Assembly: GCF_001306915.1 (NCBI RefSeq)
Contig: NZ_LJTC01000007.1
Location: 124,001 to 188,000, forward strand
Reading direction: 5' to 3'
DNA length: 64,000 bases
Origin: Pseudoalteromonas lipolytica
GTDB lineage: Bacteria > Pseudomonadota > Gammaproteobacteria > Enterobacterales > Alteromonadaceae
Below, in pieces: positions 27,179 to 34,697 of the stretch (position 1 is its first letter; each line of letters starts with the position of its first letter). The translations under genes were made by a program, and so were the position numbers. The notes below the pieces were generated by a model that searched no databases, was not told the origin of the DNA, and was given only the letters and a program-made list of their open reading frames with translations.

Positions 27179-28821
27179 TGCGATTATTATGTTGTTTATT
27201 GCTAATCGCGGCAGCGCCGCTTTGGGCTGCCACCCAGCTACAGGCAAGTGTTGATAAAAACCCTGTCCTTGCTGGTGAGTTTTTTGTTTTAACCATCTCA
27301 GCAGACGACTCTATTAACAGCGAACAACCAGACACTTCGGTGCTATTAAAAGACTTTGTTGTTGGGCCAACCAGTGTTAGCTCGCGCACTAATATTATTA
27401 ATGGTGAAATCAGTAAGCAAACTAACTGGTCTGTAAAGCTGATGACCCGCAAAGAAGGCACTTATACCATCCCTGCCTTTACTGTTGCCGGTGTCAGTTC
27501 AAAACCGATTGAGCTAACGGTAGCTAAGCGCAGTCAAACCTCAGAACAAAATAAAGAAGCCTTCATTAAAACAAGCATCAAGCCAACTAGCTTATACGTG
27601 CAAGAAGCCGGTGTTTATACGGTTAAATTGTATTTAGACAACAACAAAGAATTGCTGGATGGCAACTTAACTACGCCAGAAATGGAAAACGCTGAGCTAA
27701 CCCCAATTAACAAACAATCTGAAGACTATGAGTTAATTGATGGCAAACGCTATTTAGTGATCACCCGTGAGTACTTAGTGCAGCCACAAAAAAGTGGCGT
27801 AAATACTATTACGGCACCTGTGTTCAATGGCCGTATTCGTCAAAACTATCGCCAAATGGCTGTCTCAGCGATGGGCGAAGATGTTGATGTTGAAATCAAG
27901 CCAATCCCAGATAACTACACAGGTGCATGGCTACCAAGCGAACTGGTTAACCTTGATGAGCAATGGCAACCAAAAGACGACACCGTTGAAGTTGGCACCC
28001 CTATCACTCGCACCATTACTTTAACTGCATTGGGGGTTACTAAAGAGCAACTTCCTGATATCGATATGCCACAGGTGCAAGGCTTTAGAAGCTACCCTGA
28101 TGAAAAAGAGAGTAACCATCTGGTACGTGATGGCCGTGTTATTTCTCAGCAAACAGCTTCTTATGCTTTATTACCGCAAACACCAGGCACTTACACATTG
28201 CCTGAAATAAAGCTGCCTTGGTTTAATACTAAAATCAATCGTATTAGCTACGCAACCATACCTGCTCGTACATTAACAGTTGTGCCAAGTACAAACCCAC
28301 TCACACCAACAGCTCCTGCTATCGCAGAGCCGCAAACCGCAAGCTCTAATGAGCTGGGTGATACGCCAACTAATATGCAAACGGTCACAAAAGTAACGAC
28401 CCCTATGTGGCTTATTATCGTGGCAGTGGTCGGCTATGGACTTTGGCTAATCACCTTAGTGCTTTACTTTAAAAAGCGTCCTCAGCAACCGACAGCTGAG
28501 CCATTACCTACCAGTGGTTCATCAGCATCGTTAAATGAGCTTAAGCAGTTTGCAAAACAAAACAATAACTCTGGGTTTTATAACGCATTAAACCACTACG
28601 CAAAACAACAGACTGGTAAAAATGCTGCGGCCATCGAATGTTTACTAGCATCACTGAAAAACACACAACTTAATGATGAAATTGCTAAATTACGCACTAA
28701 ACTTTATAGTTCAGCCGATGAACAGGTTGATTTAAGTTTAATCGTCAGCTTGCTAAGCCAAGCCGCAAAGCAAACTAAATCAACAAGTAATGACACTGAA
28801 TTAAAGAATCTTTATGATTAA
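27172..28821 (+). CDS. BatD-like protein with signal peptide and C-terminal membrane helix
   Basis: A 549-residue periplasmic protein. A signal peptide (MRLLCCLLLIAAAPLWAATQ region) is followed by repeated beta-sandwich domains, as in oxygen tolerance protein BatD (LQASVDKNPVLAGEFFVLTISAD). A membrane helix lies at about 405-430, then a short cytoplasmic tail. It is the last gene of the Bat-type operon and is thought to face the periplasm with the VWA proteins. A strong terminator follows. Confidence 0.9.
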   Translation: MVMRLLCCLLLIAAAPLWAATQLQASVDKNPVLAGEFFVLTISADDSINSEQPDTSVLLKDFVVGPTSVSSRTNIINGEISKQTNWSVKLMTRKEGTYTIPAFTVAGVSSKPIELTVAKRSQTSEQNKEAFIKTSIKPTSLYVQEAGVYTVKLYLDNNKELLDGNLTTPEMENAELTPINKQSEDYELIDGKRYLVITREYLVQPQKSGVNTITAPVFNGRIRQNYRQMAVSAMGEDVDVEIKPIPDNYTGAWLPSELVNLDEQWQPKDDTVEVGTPITRTITLTALGVTKEQLPDIDMPQVQGFRSYPDEKESNHLVRDGRVISQQTASYALLPQTPGTYTLPEIKLPWFNTKINRISYATIPARTLTVVPSTNPLTPTAPAIAEPQTASSNELGDTPTNMQTVTKVTTPMWLIIVAVVGYGLWLITLVLYFKKRPQQPTAEPLPTSGSSASLNELKQFAKQNNNSGFYNALNHYAKQQTGKNAAAIECLLASLKNTQLNDEIAKLRTKLYSSADEQVDLSLIVSLLSQAAKQTKSTSNDTELKNLYD

Positions 28822-28846
28822 CTATTAACCTAAATAGTTGAAAATA

Positions 28847-28876
28847 AACGGCTAATCTTGAGTTAGCCGTTTTTTT
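28847..28876 (+). terminator. Terminator of the Bat-type operon
   Basis: AACGGCTAA, seven-base loop, TTAGCCGTT, followed by TTTTT, 25 bases beyond the batD stop. Confidence 0.92.
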
Positions 28877-28932
28877 AAGAAAAAAATAATAATCTCAGAA
28901 AGTTTTTTTCTGATAGGCAGGTCTTAGTTACT

Positions 28933-29448
28933 ATGACAGAAAAACAAAAGCGATATGAAGCGCTGGTTCATGTCTACCACAGTGAGCTTTTTCGCTTTGC
29001 GTATTGGTTGTGTCGTGATCAGAACATTGCTGAAGACTTAGTGCAGGAAACCTTCCTGAGGGCTTGGCGTGCCTTGGATTCACTGCAAGACCAACAAGCA
29101 GTTAAACCTTGGCTGTTGACTATTTTGCGCCGCGAGAATGCACGCCGTTTTGAACGTAAACAATTTGATTACGCCGATGTTGAAAACGACACCCTTGTAG
29201 ATGAACAAAGTTCAACCCTTGATGCTGAAATGGAACAAACAGTGATTCAACGACAAATAGGAAAGTTATCACAAGAATATCGAGAACCATTGCTGCTGCA
29301 AGTGGTAATGGGTTGCTCTGGCGATGAAATCGCCGAGATCCTCGATTTAAATAAAAATACTGTCATGACACGACTTTTTCGTGCCAGAAACCAGCTTAAA
29401 GAGGCTTTAAGCAGTGATGATGACCAACTTAGAGGAGCATCAAATTAA
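28933..29448 (+). CDS. ECF-type sigma-70 family RNA polymerase sigma factor
   Basis: A 171-residue sigma factor. Region 2 is seen in YHSELFRFAYWLCRDQNIAEDLVQETFLRAWRALDSL and region 4 in LSQEYREPLLLQVVMGCSGDEIAEILDLNKNTVMTRLFRARNQLKEAL. There is no sigma region 1 or 3. The stop overlaps the start of the DUF3379 gene by one base (TAATG), which is the typical arrangement of sigma and regulator. The target promoters are unknown. Confidence 0.92.
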   Translation: MTEKQKRYEALVHVYHSELFRFAYWLCRDQNIAEDLVQETFLRAWRALDSLQDQQAVKPWLLTILRRENARRFERKQFDYADVENDTLVDEQSSTLDAEMEQTVIQRQIGKLSQEYREPLLLQVVMGCSGDEIAEILDLNKNTVMTRLFRARNQLKEALSSDDDQLRGASN

Positions 29449-30197
29449 TGGATGAACTCGAGTTTCGCCGCCGCATCCTCGCCGAGCCAAGCACTATTGA
29501 TAAGGAACTTGAAGCGTTTGCCGAGCAGGACACAGATAAACAGGCGTTTATTGATGATGTACGTGCCTTTGACGATGAACTAAGCAAAGCACTTAACATC
29601 CCCGTGCCTGAAAATTTAGCACAGCGAATTATTGATAATACATATAGTTCTGAAGCAGAAAGCGCTGAGCAACCGCTAGACACCATTGTTGAGGCTAAGT
29701 CACGCTTTGCCTTTAATCGACTGTATTTAGCCGCTGCAGCGTCGTTTTTAGTGGCTATTAGTGTGTTCTTTGTCACTAACAAACAACATACGTTATACAG
29801 TGTGGGTGAGCATGCCTTTGCGCACCTTTACCATGAAATTGGCTCGCTAGATAAACATGAAGCAATAGATCTTGCTTCGGTAAACGAAAAGTTTGCCACC
29901 ATTGGCGGTCACTTAGATGAGCTTCCAGGTAAAGTAACCTATTTAATGTTTTGTGATTTTCAGGGTAAAAAAGGCCTACACTTGGTATTTGAGTCAGATT
30001 TTGGCCCAATGACGGTATTCATTGTGCCTTCTGACGAGCAACCATTTGGCACCGGCTCTGATGATTTCAATGATGAGCGTTTCGCAGGCTACATCAACCG
30101 AGGCGATCGGGCTGATACTATCTTAATCGCGAGTATTGGTGCGCCACTTGATAGCTACAATAGCATGATCAATGACGCCATTCGCTGGCTGCATTAA
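29448..30197 (+). CDS. DUF3379 protein, probable anti-sigma partner
   Basis: A 249-residue protein with a soluble N-terminal region starting MDELEFRRRILAEPSTIDKEL, one transmembrane helix at about 87-105 (FNRLYLAAAASFLVAISVFFV) and a C-terminal domain of about 140 residues. The layout is that of a membrane anti-sigma factor with an external sensor, and DUF3379 genes regularly follow this kind of sigma factor. It lacks a classic zinc-binding anti-sigma HxxxCxxC. The anti-sigma role is inferred from position and topology. Confidence 0.85.
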   Translation: MDELEFRRRILAEPSTIDKELEAFAEQDTDKQAFIDDVRAFDDELSKALNIPVPENLAQRIIDNTYSSEAESAEQPLDTIVEAKSRFAFNRLYLAAAASFLVAISVFFVTNKQHTLYSVGEHAFAHLYHEIGSLDKHEAIDLASVNEKFATIGGHLDELPGKVTYLMFCDFQGKKGLHLVFESDFGPMTVFIVPSDEQPFGTGSDDFNDERFAGYINRGDRADTILIASIGAPLDSYNSMINDAIRWLH

Positions 30198-30230
30198 TAC
30201 CTACTCGTAGTAACACATATTACAGGCATA

Positions 30231-30257
30231 AAAAAACCGCAGTCACTGCGGTTTTTT
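30231..30257. terminator. Bidirectional terminator
   Basis: AAAAAACCGCAG, loop TCA, CTGCGGTTTTTT: a perfect twelve-base stem between the convergent DUF3379 and aminotransferase genes. Confidence 0.92.
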
Positions 30258-30273
30258 ATCGCTATAAAGCAAG

Positions 30274-31464
30274 TTACTTACAAACGTCTGCTACTGCATT
30301 TGCAAAGTAATCAATGTTTGCATCACTGATACCAGCTACGTTTACACGGCTAGAACCAACAATGTAGATTGAGTACTCTTTTTGTAAGCGCTCGATTTGC
30401 TCTTTATTAATACCTAGGAATGAGAACATACCATTTTGACGGTCAATAAATGAGAAGTCTTGCTCAATGCCTTTCGCAGCTAAGCTTTCTTTGATTAAAG
30501 TGCGCAAACCATTAATACGATTACGCATTTCATCAAGCTCGTCATGCCACATTTGCGTCAGCTCAGTGCTACCTAAAATCGTGCTAACAATATCAGCACC
30601 GTGAGCTGGCGGCATTGAGTAGATGCTACGTACAACGCTTAATAATACAGAGTTAGAGATATCAGCAGTCGCTGCATCTTTAGCAATGATTGAACATGCA
30701 CCAATACGCTCGCGGTATAGACCGAAGTTTTTCGAACAAGAAGAACAGATGATTAGCTCATCTACCGCTGCTGCTAATTTACGAAGACCCGCTGCGTCTT
30801 CTTCAAGGCTTGAACCAAAACCTTGGTAAGCAATATCAACCAGTGGCGTGAAACCAACTTCAACAGCAAGATCTGCAACTGTGCTCCATTGCTCAGCATT
30901 TAAATCCATACCGCTTGGGTTGTGACAACATGCGTGGAATAACACCACATCACCTTTAGGCACTTGCTTAAGGGTATTAATCATGTCATCAAATAAAAGG
31001 TCTTTATTTTCATAATCGTAGTAAGGGTATTCTTTTACTGTTAAGCCCGCCGCTTCAAATAAGCTGATGTGGTTTGCCCACGTTGGCGTAGTTACCCATA
31101 CTGTCGCATCTTTGTTGCAACGTTTGATAAATTCTGCTGCAACACGTAATGCACCTGTACCACCTGGTGCTTGTGCCGTGCGAACACGATTAGCTAAAAG
31201 TGCTGGATGCTCACCCAGTAATAAGTTTTCCATTTTTTGGCAGTAATCTAGGTTACCTGCCAAGCCAATGTACGATTTACTGGTTTCGTTTTCTAAACGA
31301 AACGCTTCCGCTTTTTTAACCGCTTTTAATACCGGCGTATTGCCTTGCTCATCCTTATAAACACCTACACCCAAATCGATTTTCTTTGGGTTTGTATCTT
31401 GTTTAAAGGCCGCCATTAGGCCAAGAATAGGATCTGTTGGTAATGGTTTTAATTCTGAGAACAT
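30274..31464 (-). CDS. Aromatic amino acid / aspartate aminotransferase (class I, TyrB/AspC type)
   Basis: A 396-residue PLP enzyme that transfers amino groups between aspartate, tyrosine or phenylalanine and 2-oxoglutarate. The PLP lysine is Lys245 (SSCSKNFGLYRERIG). HNPSGMD and VDIAYQGFG hold the PLP-binding Asn, Asp and Tyr, and SSRVNVAGI contains the carboxylate-binding Arg. Length and sequence are those of subgroup I-alpha; the choice between AspC and TyrB cannot be made without assays, but pheA lies 7 kb away. It is monocistronic. Confidence 0.92.
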   Translation of the reverse strand: MFSELKPLPTDPILGLMAAFKQDTNPKKIDLGVGVYKDEQGNTPVLKAVKKAEAFRLENETSKSYIGLAGNLDYCQKMENLLLGEHPALLANRVRTAQAPGGTGALRVAAEFIKRCNKDATVWVTTPTWANHISLFEAAGLTVKEYPYYDYENKDLLFDDMINTLKQVPKGDVVLFHACCHNPSGMDLNAEQWSTVADLAVEVGFTPLVDIAYQGFGSSLEEDAAGLRKLAAAVDELIICSSCSKNFGLYRERIGACSIIAKDAATADISNSVLLSVVRSIYSMPPAHGADIVSTILGSTELTQMWHDELDEMRNRINGLRTLIKESLAAKGIEQDFSFIDRQNGMFSFLGINKEQIERLQKEYSIYIVGSSRVNVAGISDANIDYFANAVADVCK

Positions 31465-31537
31465 TGACTATCTCTTTTTATAGGGGTTAGCGTTGCCACT
31501 AGCTTAACATAAAAACCCAGCCTGATTACTAGTTAAA

Positions 31538-32197
31538 TTAGACCAAGAGTTGAGGAATTTTAATACAACAAGCCACAAGTAATGCGAGGGTCTGCTGATC
31601 AAAGAAATCATTATTAAATGCTTCCGCATCTATAATACCTAAGCATTCATTTTTGTCTGATAATAATGGTAAACAAGTCTCAGCTTTCACCTTAGGATCG
31701 CAGGTATAATACTCACCACCTTGTGCAAGGTAATCGGCTACGTTATTGATCACACGCCCTTGTTTAGAAAGCGCAACTTGAACATTGTTACTGCCTTTAG
31801 CAAATGCTTCAGTTAGCGGGAATAATGGACGGCTCGGTGCACCATGATAAACCAGCTTTAATAACTGAGAACCTTCATTAGTCTCTGTCGCTTGATAAAT
31901 ACCAAACCAATCAACGTGAGTTTGGGCAACAACAAAATCGATAATTTGTTGAAGCTTAGCCAGTTTTTCAGTATTGGTAGCATCATCGGCAACATAATCA
32001 TTTAATTTGAATGGTTCATCTTGTAAGTAGCCAAACAAGCTACACGCACCACCCTCGCCTAGCTCAGGAATTTGATACTCCCAACGAACTGCTGGTAAAA
32101 CTGACTGTGCAAAGTAATGTTCAAGGTTTGATAATTGCTCAGCAACCAAGCTTTCTGGTAAATCAAGTTGAGCAGTCGATAAGTAGTTAGAAATCAT
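31538..32197 (-). CDS. GAF domain-containing protein
   Basis: A 219-residue cytoplasmic protein whose residues about 80-215 form a GAF domain. The pattern HVDWFGIYQ ... YYTCDPKVKAETCLPLL ... CLGIIDAEAF resembles free methionine-R-sulfoxide reductases, which use Cys residues in this region, and the CDP and ETC cysteines are here. The N-terminal 80 residues are not recognised. Either a reductase-like or a small-molecule sensor role is possible. It lies between the aminotransferase and the CrsR-like gene with no obvious operon partner. Confidence 0.7.
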   Translation of the reverse strand: MISNYLSTAQLDLPESLVAEQLSNLEHYFAQSVLPAVRWEYQIPELGEGGACSLFGYLQDEPFKLNDYVADDATNTEKLAKLQQIIDFVVAQTHVDWFGIYQATETNEGSQLLKLVYHGAPSRPLFPLTEAFAKGSNNVQVALSKQGRVINNVADYLAQGGEYYTCDPKVKAETCLPLLSDKNECLGIIDAEAFNNDFFDQQTLALLVACCIKIPQLLV

Positions 32198-32242
32198 TTA
32201 GCCATCCAAACATCTATAATGCCAGAATGATAACATGCGATT

Positions 32243-33916
32243 TTACTGTGAGCTAGTACTGCTTGCTGTTAATTGATAATAAATTTCGACCTGATTGCCA
32301 GCACTATTAAATGTGACGCCAGTCGCAATTTCGCTCAGCAAACATAAACCTCTGCCATGCTCTCGCACTAAGTTTTGTTGCTCAGAATCTTGTTTGTTAA
32401 ATCCATGTCCCGAGTCACAAATTGTAAAATACAAAGCATACTCTTCAGGGCTATAGCGGATATCAATGATAATTAATGCATCGGTTAAATTAGCTAATGC
32501 TTTTTCTCGTTGTTGATAATAAATTAAAAAACCATCGTCATGATTTTTCACATCAGAGTCTAGTCCTAAAACACCGTGATCAAGCGCATTATTATAAGCC
32601 TCAGATAAGATAAGAAAAATATTGGCTCGGTGAGCGTTTAAACCTGGTACCCGACTGATCACATTAACAACCTCTAAAACAGGATCAGTGCTTTTAATCT
32701 GCTTTGAATTTAAGCTTAAAGAGAAGTTAAATGGCAATTCAGAATAAGGTTCTACCATTTGTTCAGGCTCAGGTACCGGCAAACAATTTAACAACACTAA
32801 ACTTAAATCGTCTTGCTGCTCGTTACCTTGTGCAAAACGCTTAACTCTTTCGAGCACTTGATGACAGGAAATGTTATCTCTAGAGGCAAGCACATCTTTA
32901 AACCGTTTTTCTCCAAAATAAACTTCTCTTGGATTAATCGTTTCAATAATTCCGTCAGTCGCCATAACGATTCGTGATGTAGTTTCAACCTCTGTATGGA
33001 TCAAAGCGCGTTCAAATTCATCATCCTCTAAAATTCCCAACGCCATATGTTGAGATTCTAATGTACGAATTATATTTCCCTGCTGATCGATGATATAGGT
33101 GTCTGGCAGGCCACCTAACCATGCAGAAACACTTTTACCTGTATTGCTAAGCTCTAGAATAGTTGCCGCACAAAACATATGCCCAGGTAATAACTTCGCC
33201 AATACTGAGTTAATCTCAGCTGCAATGTCACTTACCGACATGCCCTTACTTACCATCGTATAAAAGACTCTAGATGCCGGTAATGCACCAACAGCAGCAG
33301 CTAAGCCATGACCAGTAAAGTCTCCTAGCATACAATACAAGCTGCCAATTGGACTTTGCCCAACCAAGAACATGTCGCCATTAAACATAGCGGCAGGCGA
33401 TAAATGAAAATCTAAATGGGTAGGGAATGACTGTTGGTTTTCAAGCGCGTTATTAAAAATGTGCTCGACAATTTCATGCTCACGTTCAACTTGATTTTGA
33501 TGGTACTCAAGTTGTAAATTCTGCTCTCTTGCTTTTTGACTTAGATTGCGAATGCGGCTGTGTGCTTTAATTTTCGCATTTAAGATTACCTCTTGGAATG
33601 GCTTGTGTAAAAAGTCATCCCCACCGACCGCTAAGCAGCGTTCAAAACTTGCTTCGTCTTCTAAAGAGGTTATAAAAATAATAGGTAAGTAAACTTGGCT
33701 GTAGCGCTCTTTTATAATTGCAGCTGTTTCAAAGCCATCCATCACTGGCATAATGACATCAAGCAGTACGATGTCTATCTTTTGCTCGTCAAGAAGACTT
33801 AAAGCAACAAGTCCATTTTCGGCAGTGAAAACCCGGTAGCCTTGTTGCTCTAACATCACAGTTAATAAACGACGATTTAGCTCTAAATCATCGACTACTA
33901 ATATATTAAGCATCAA
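32243..33916 (-). CDS. Response regulator with PP2C phosphatase and HATPase kinase domains (CrsR-like)
   Basis: A 557-residue partner-switch regulator. The receiver domain (1-120) has the phosphorylatable Asp53 (LLDVIMPVMDG) and the Lys in HKPFQE. A coiled linker leads to a SpoIIE/PP2C phosphatase at about 155-385 (GDMFLVG, GDFTGHGLAAAVGALPAS, MATDGIIE, QQDDLSLVLL). A C-terminal HATPase kinase domain follows at about 410-555 (SEAYNNALDHG, CDSGHGF, REHGRGLCLL). This order matches Shewanella CrsR and Pseudomonas HsbR, which control sigma factors or anti-sigma antagonists. Overlap with the STAS gene by four bases indicates the partner. Confidence 0.9.
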   Translation of the reverse strand: MMLNILVVDDLELNRRLLTVMLEQQGYRVFTAENGLVALSLLDEQKIDIVLLDVIMPVMDGFETAAIIKERYSQVYLPIIFITSLEDEASFERCLAVGGDDFLHKPFQEVILNAKIKAHSRIRNLSQKAREQNLQLEYHQNQVEREHEIVEHIFNNALENQQSFPTHLDFHLSPAAMFNGDMFLVGQSPIGSLYCMLGDFTGHGLAAAVGALPASRVFYTMVSKGMSVSDIAAEINSVLAKLLPGHMFCAATILELSNTGKSVSAWLGGLPDTYIIDQQGNIIRTLESQHMALGILEDDEFERALIHTEVETTSRIVMATDGIIETINPREVYFGEKRFKDVLASRDNISCHQVLERVKRFAQGNEQQDDLSLVLLNCLPVPEPEQMVEPYSELPFNFSLSLNSKQIKSTDPVLEVVNVISRVPGLNAHRANIFLILSEAYNNALDHGVLGLDSDVKNHDDGFLIYYQQREKALANLTDALIIIDIRYSPEEYALYFTICDSGHGFNKQDSEQQNLVREHGRGLCLLSEIATGVTFNSAGNQVEIYYQLTASSTSSQ

Positions 33917-34218
33917 TCGATATCAAATTTTTTATCAAAACGAGATATTTGTAAGATTTTCTTTAATTGAGGCTGACAGTTACTTATTTGTATTGTATCA
34001 ACTTTGCCCGTTAGGTTTTTTTTCATATTGAGCAACATACCTAATGCTGAACTGTCCATATAATCAGTTTCTCTAAGGTCAATAACGACTTTATTGATAT
34101 TGCTGTTTAAGTCGGCGTATGCCTGACGAAAAGATTGCACCAAATTAAAATCAAACTTTCCTTTTATCTGTACGGTTAAAATAGCGCCATCAGCAGATGT
34201 ACTGCGCGTCAAACTCAT
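33913..34218 (-). CDS. STAS domain anti-sigma factor antagonist (CrsA-like)
   Basis: A 101-residue single STAS domain. The phosphorylation site is in DYMDSSALGMLLNMKK, with Ser56/Ser57 in the conserved position. It would be phosphorylated by the HATPase domain and dephosphorylated by the PP2C domain of the overlapping downstream gene. In Shewanella the CrsA/CrsR pair controls RpoS; whether the same holds here is inferred. No sigma or anti-sigma gene is adjacent. Confidence 0.88.
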   Translation of the reverse strand: MSLTRSTSADGAILTVQIKGKFDFNLVQSFRQAYADLNSNINKVVIDLRETDYMDSSALGMLLNMKKNLTGKVDTIQISNCQPQLKKILQISRFDKKFDID

Positions 34219-34351
34219 AATAAACTCCTATTTAACAAATCTTTCCGAAGACTTATCTAAATATAACTGCTTAGAACAAATAAGCCAAAAAATAAAACAC
34301 TTAGGATTAAATTTGTTATCATTTATCTAAGCTTCTACAACGAGATCCACT

Positions 34352-34681
34352 ATGAGCGAAAATAATCTAGTTTACTCAACTTCTACAGGGCGCATTGAAC
34401 AACCCAAAGAAAGTAAACCTGCACAAAGTAAAATGTTTAAAGATGGTTTTTTACGAATCGAACGCCAAACAAAAGGACGCAAAGGTAAAGGTGTGATGTT
34501 AGTGGTTGGTATTGATAGCCAACAACATGACTTAAAAAAATTAGCCAAAACCATTAAAAGTAAGATGGGTCAAGGCGGTGCAGTAAAAGAGGGTATCATC
34601 GAAGTTCAAGGTGATGACAGAGATAAGCTAAAAGCGATTCTCGAAGCGCTGAAATTCAAAGTAAAAATAGCAGGGGGTTAA
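34352..34681 (+). CDS. yciH: SUI1/YciH family translation initiation protein
   Basis: A 109-residue eIF1-like protein. The C-terminal SUI1 fold is visible in RIERQTKGRKGKGVMLVVGI, LKKLAKTIKSKMGQGGAVKEGIIEVQGD and the ending KFKVKIAGG. YciH helps fidelity of start selection and inhibits initiation under stress in E. coli. The ATG at 34352 follows GAGATCC. It is divergent from the STAS gene. Confidence 0.9.
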   Translation: MSENNLVYSTSTGRIEQPKESKPAQSKMFKDGFLRIERQTKGRKGKGVMLVVGIDSQQHDLKKLAKTIKSKMGQGGAVKEGIIEVQGDDRDKLKAILEALKFKVKIAGG

Positions 34682-34691
34682 CTTCCCCCCT
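34672..34691. terminator. Possible terminator hairpin after yciH
   Basis: AGGGGG and CCCCCT form a short GC-rich stem across the yciH stop, before the end of the convergent GGDEF-EAL gene. The T-tract (TACTTTATT) is poor, so function is uncertain. Confidence 0.35.
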
Positions 34692-34697
34692 ACTTTA

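Noticed and set aside
27057-27461. 134-codon minus-strand frame across the batB/C-batD junction
   Set aside because: Overlaps two clear plus-strand genes and has no ribosome site or family similarity.
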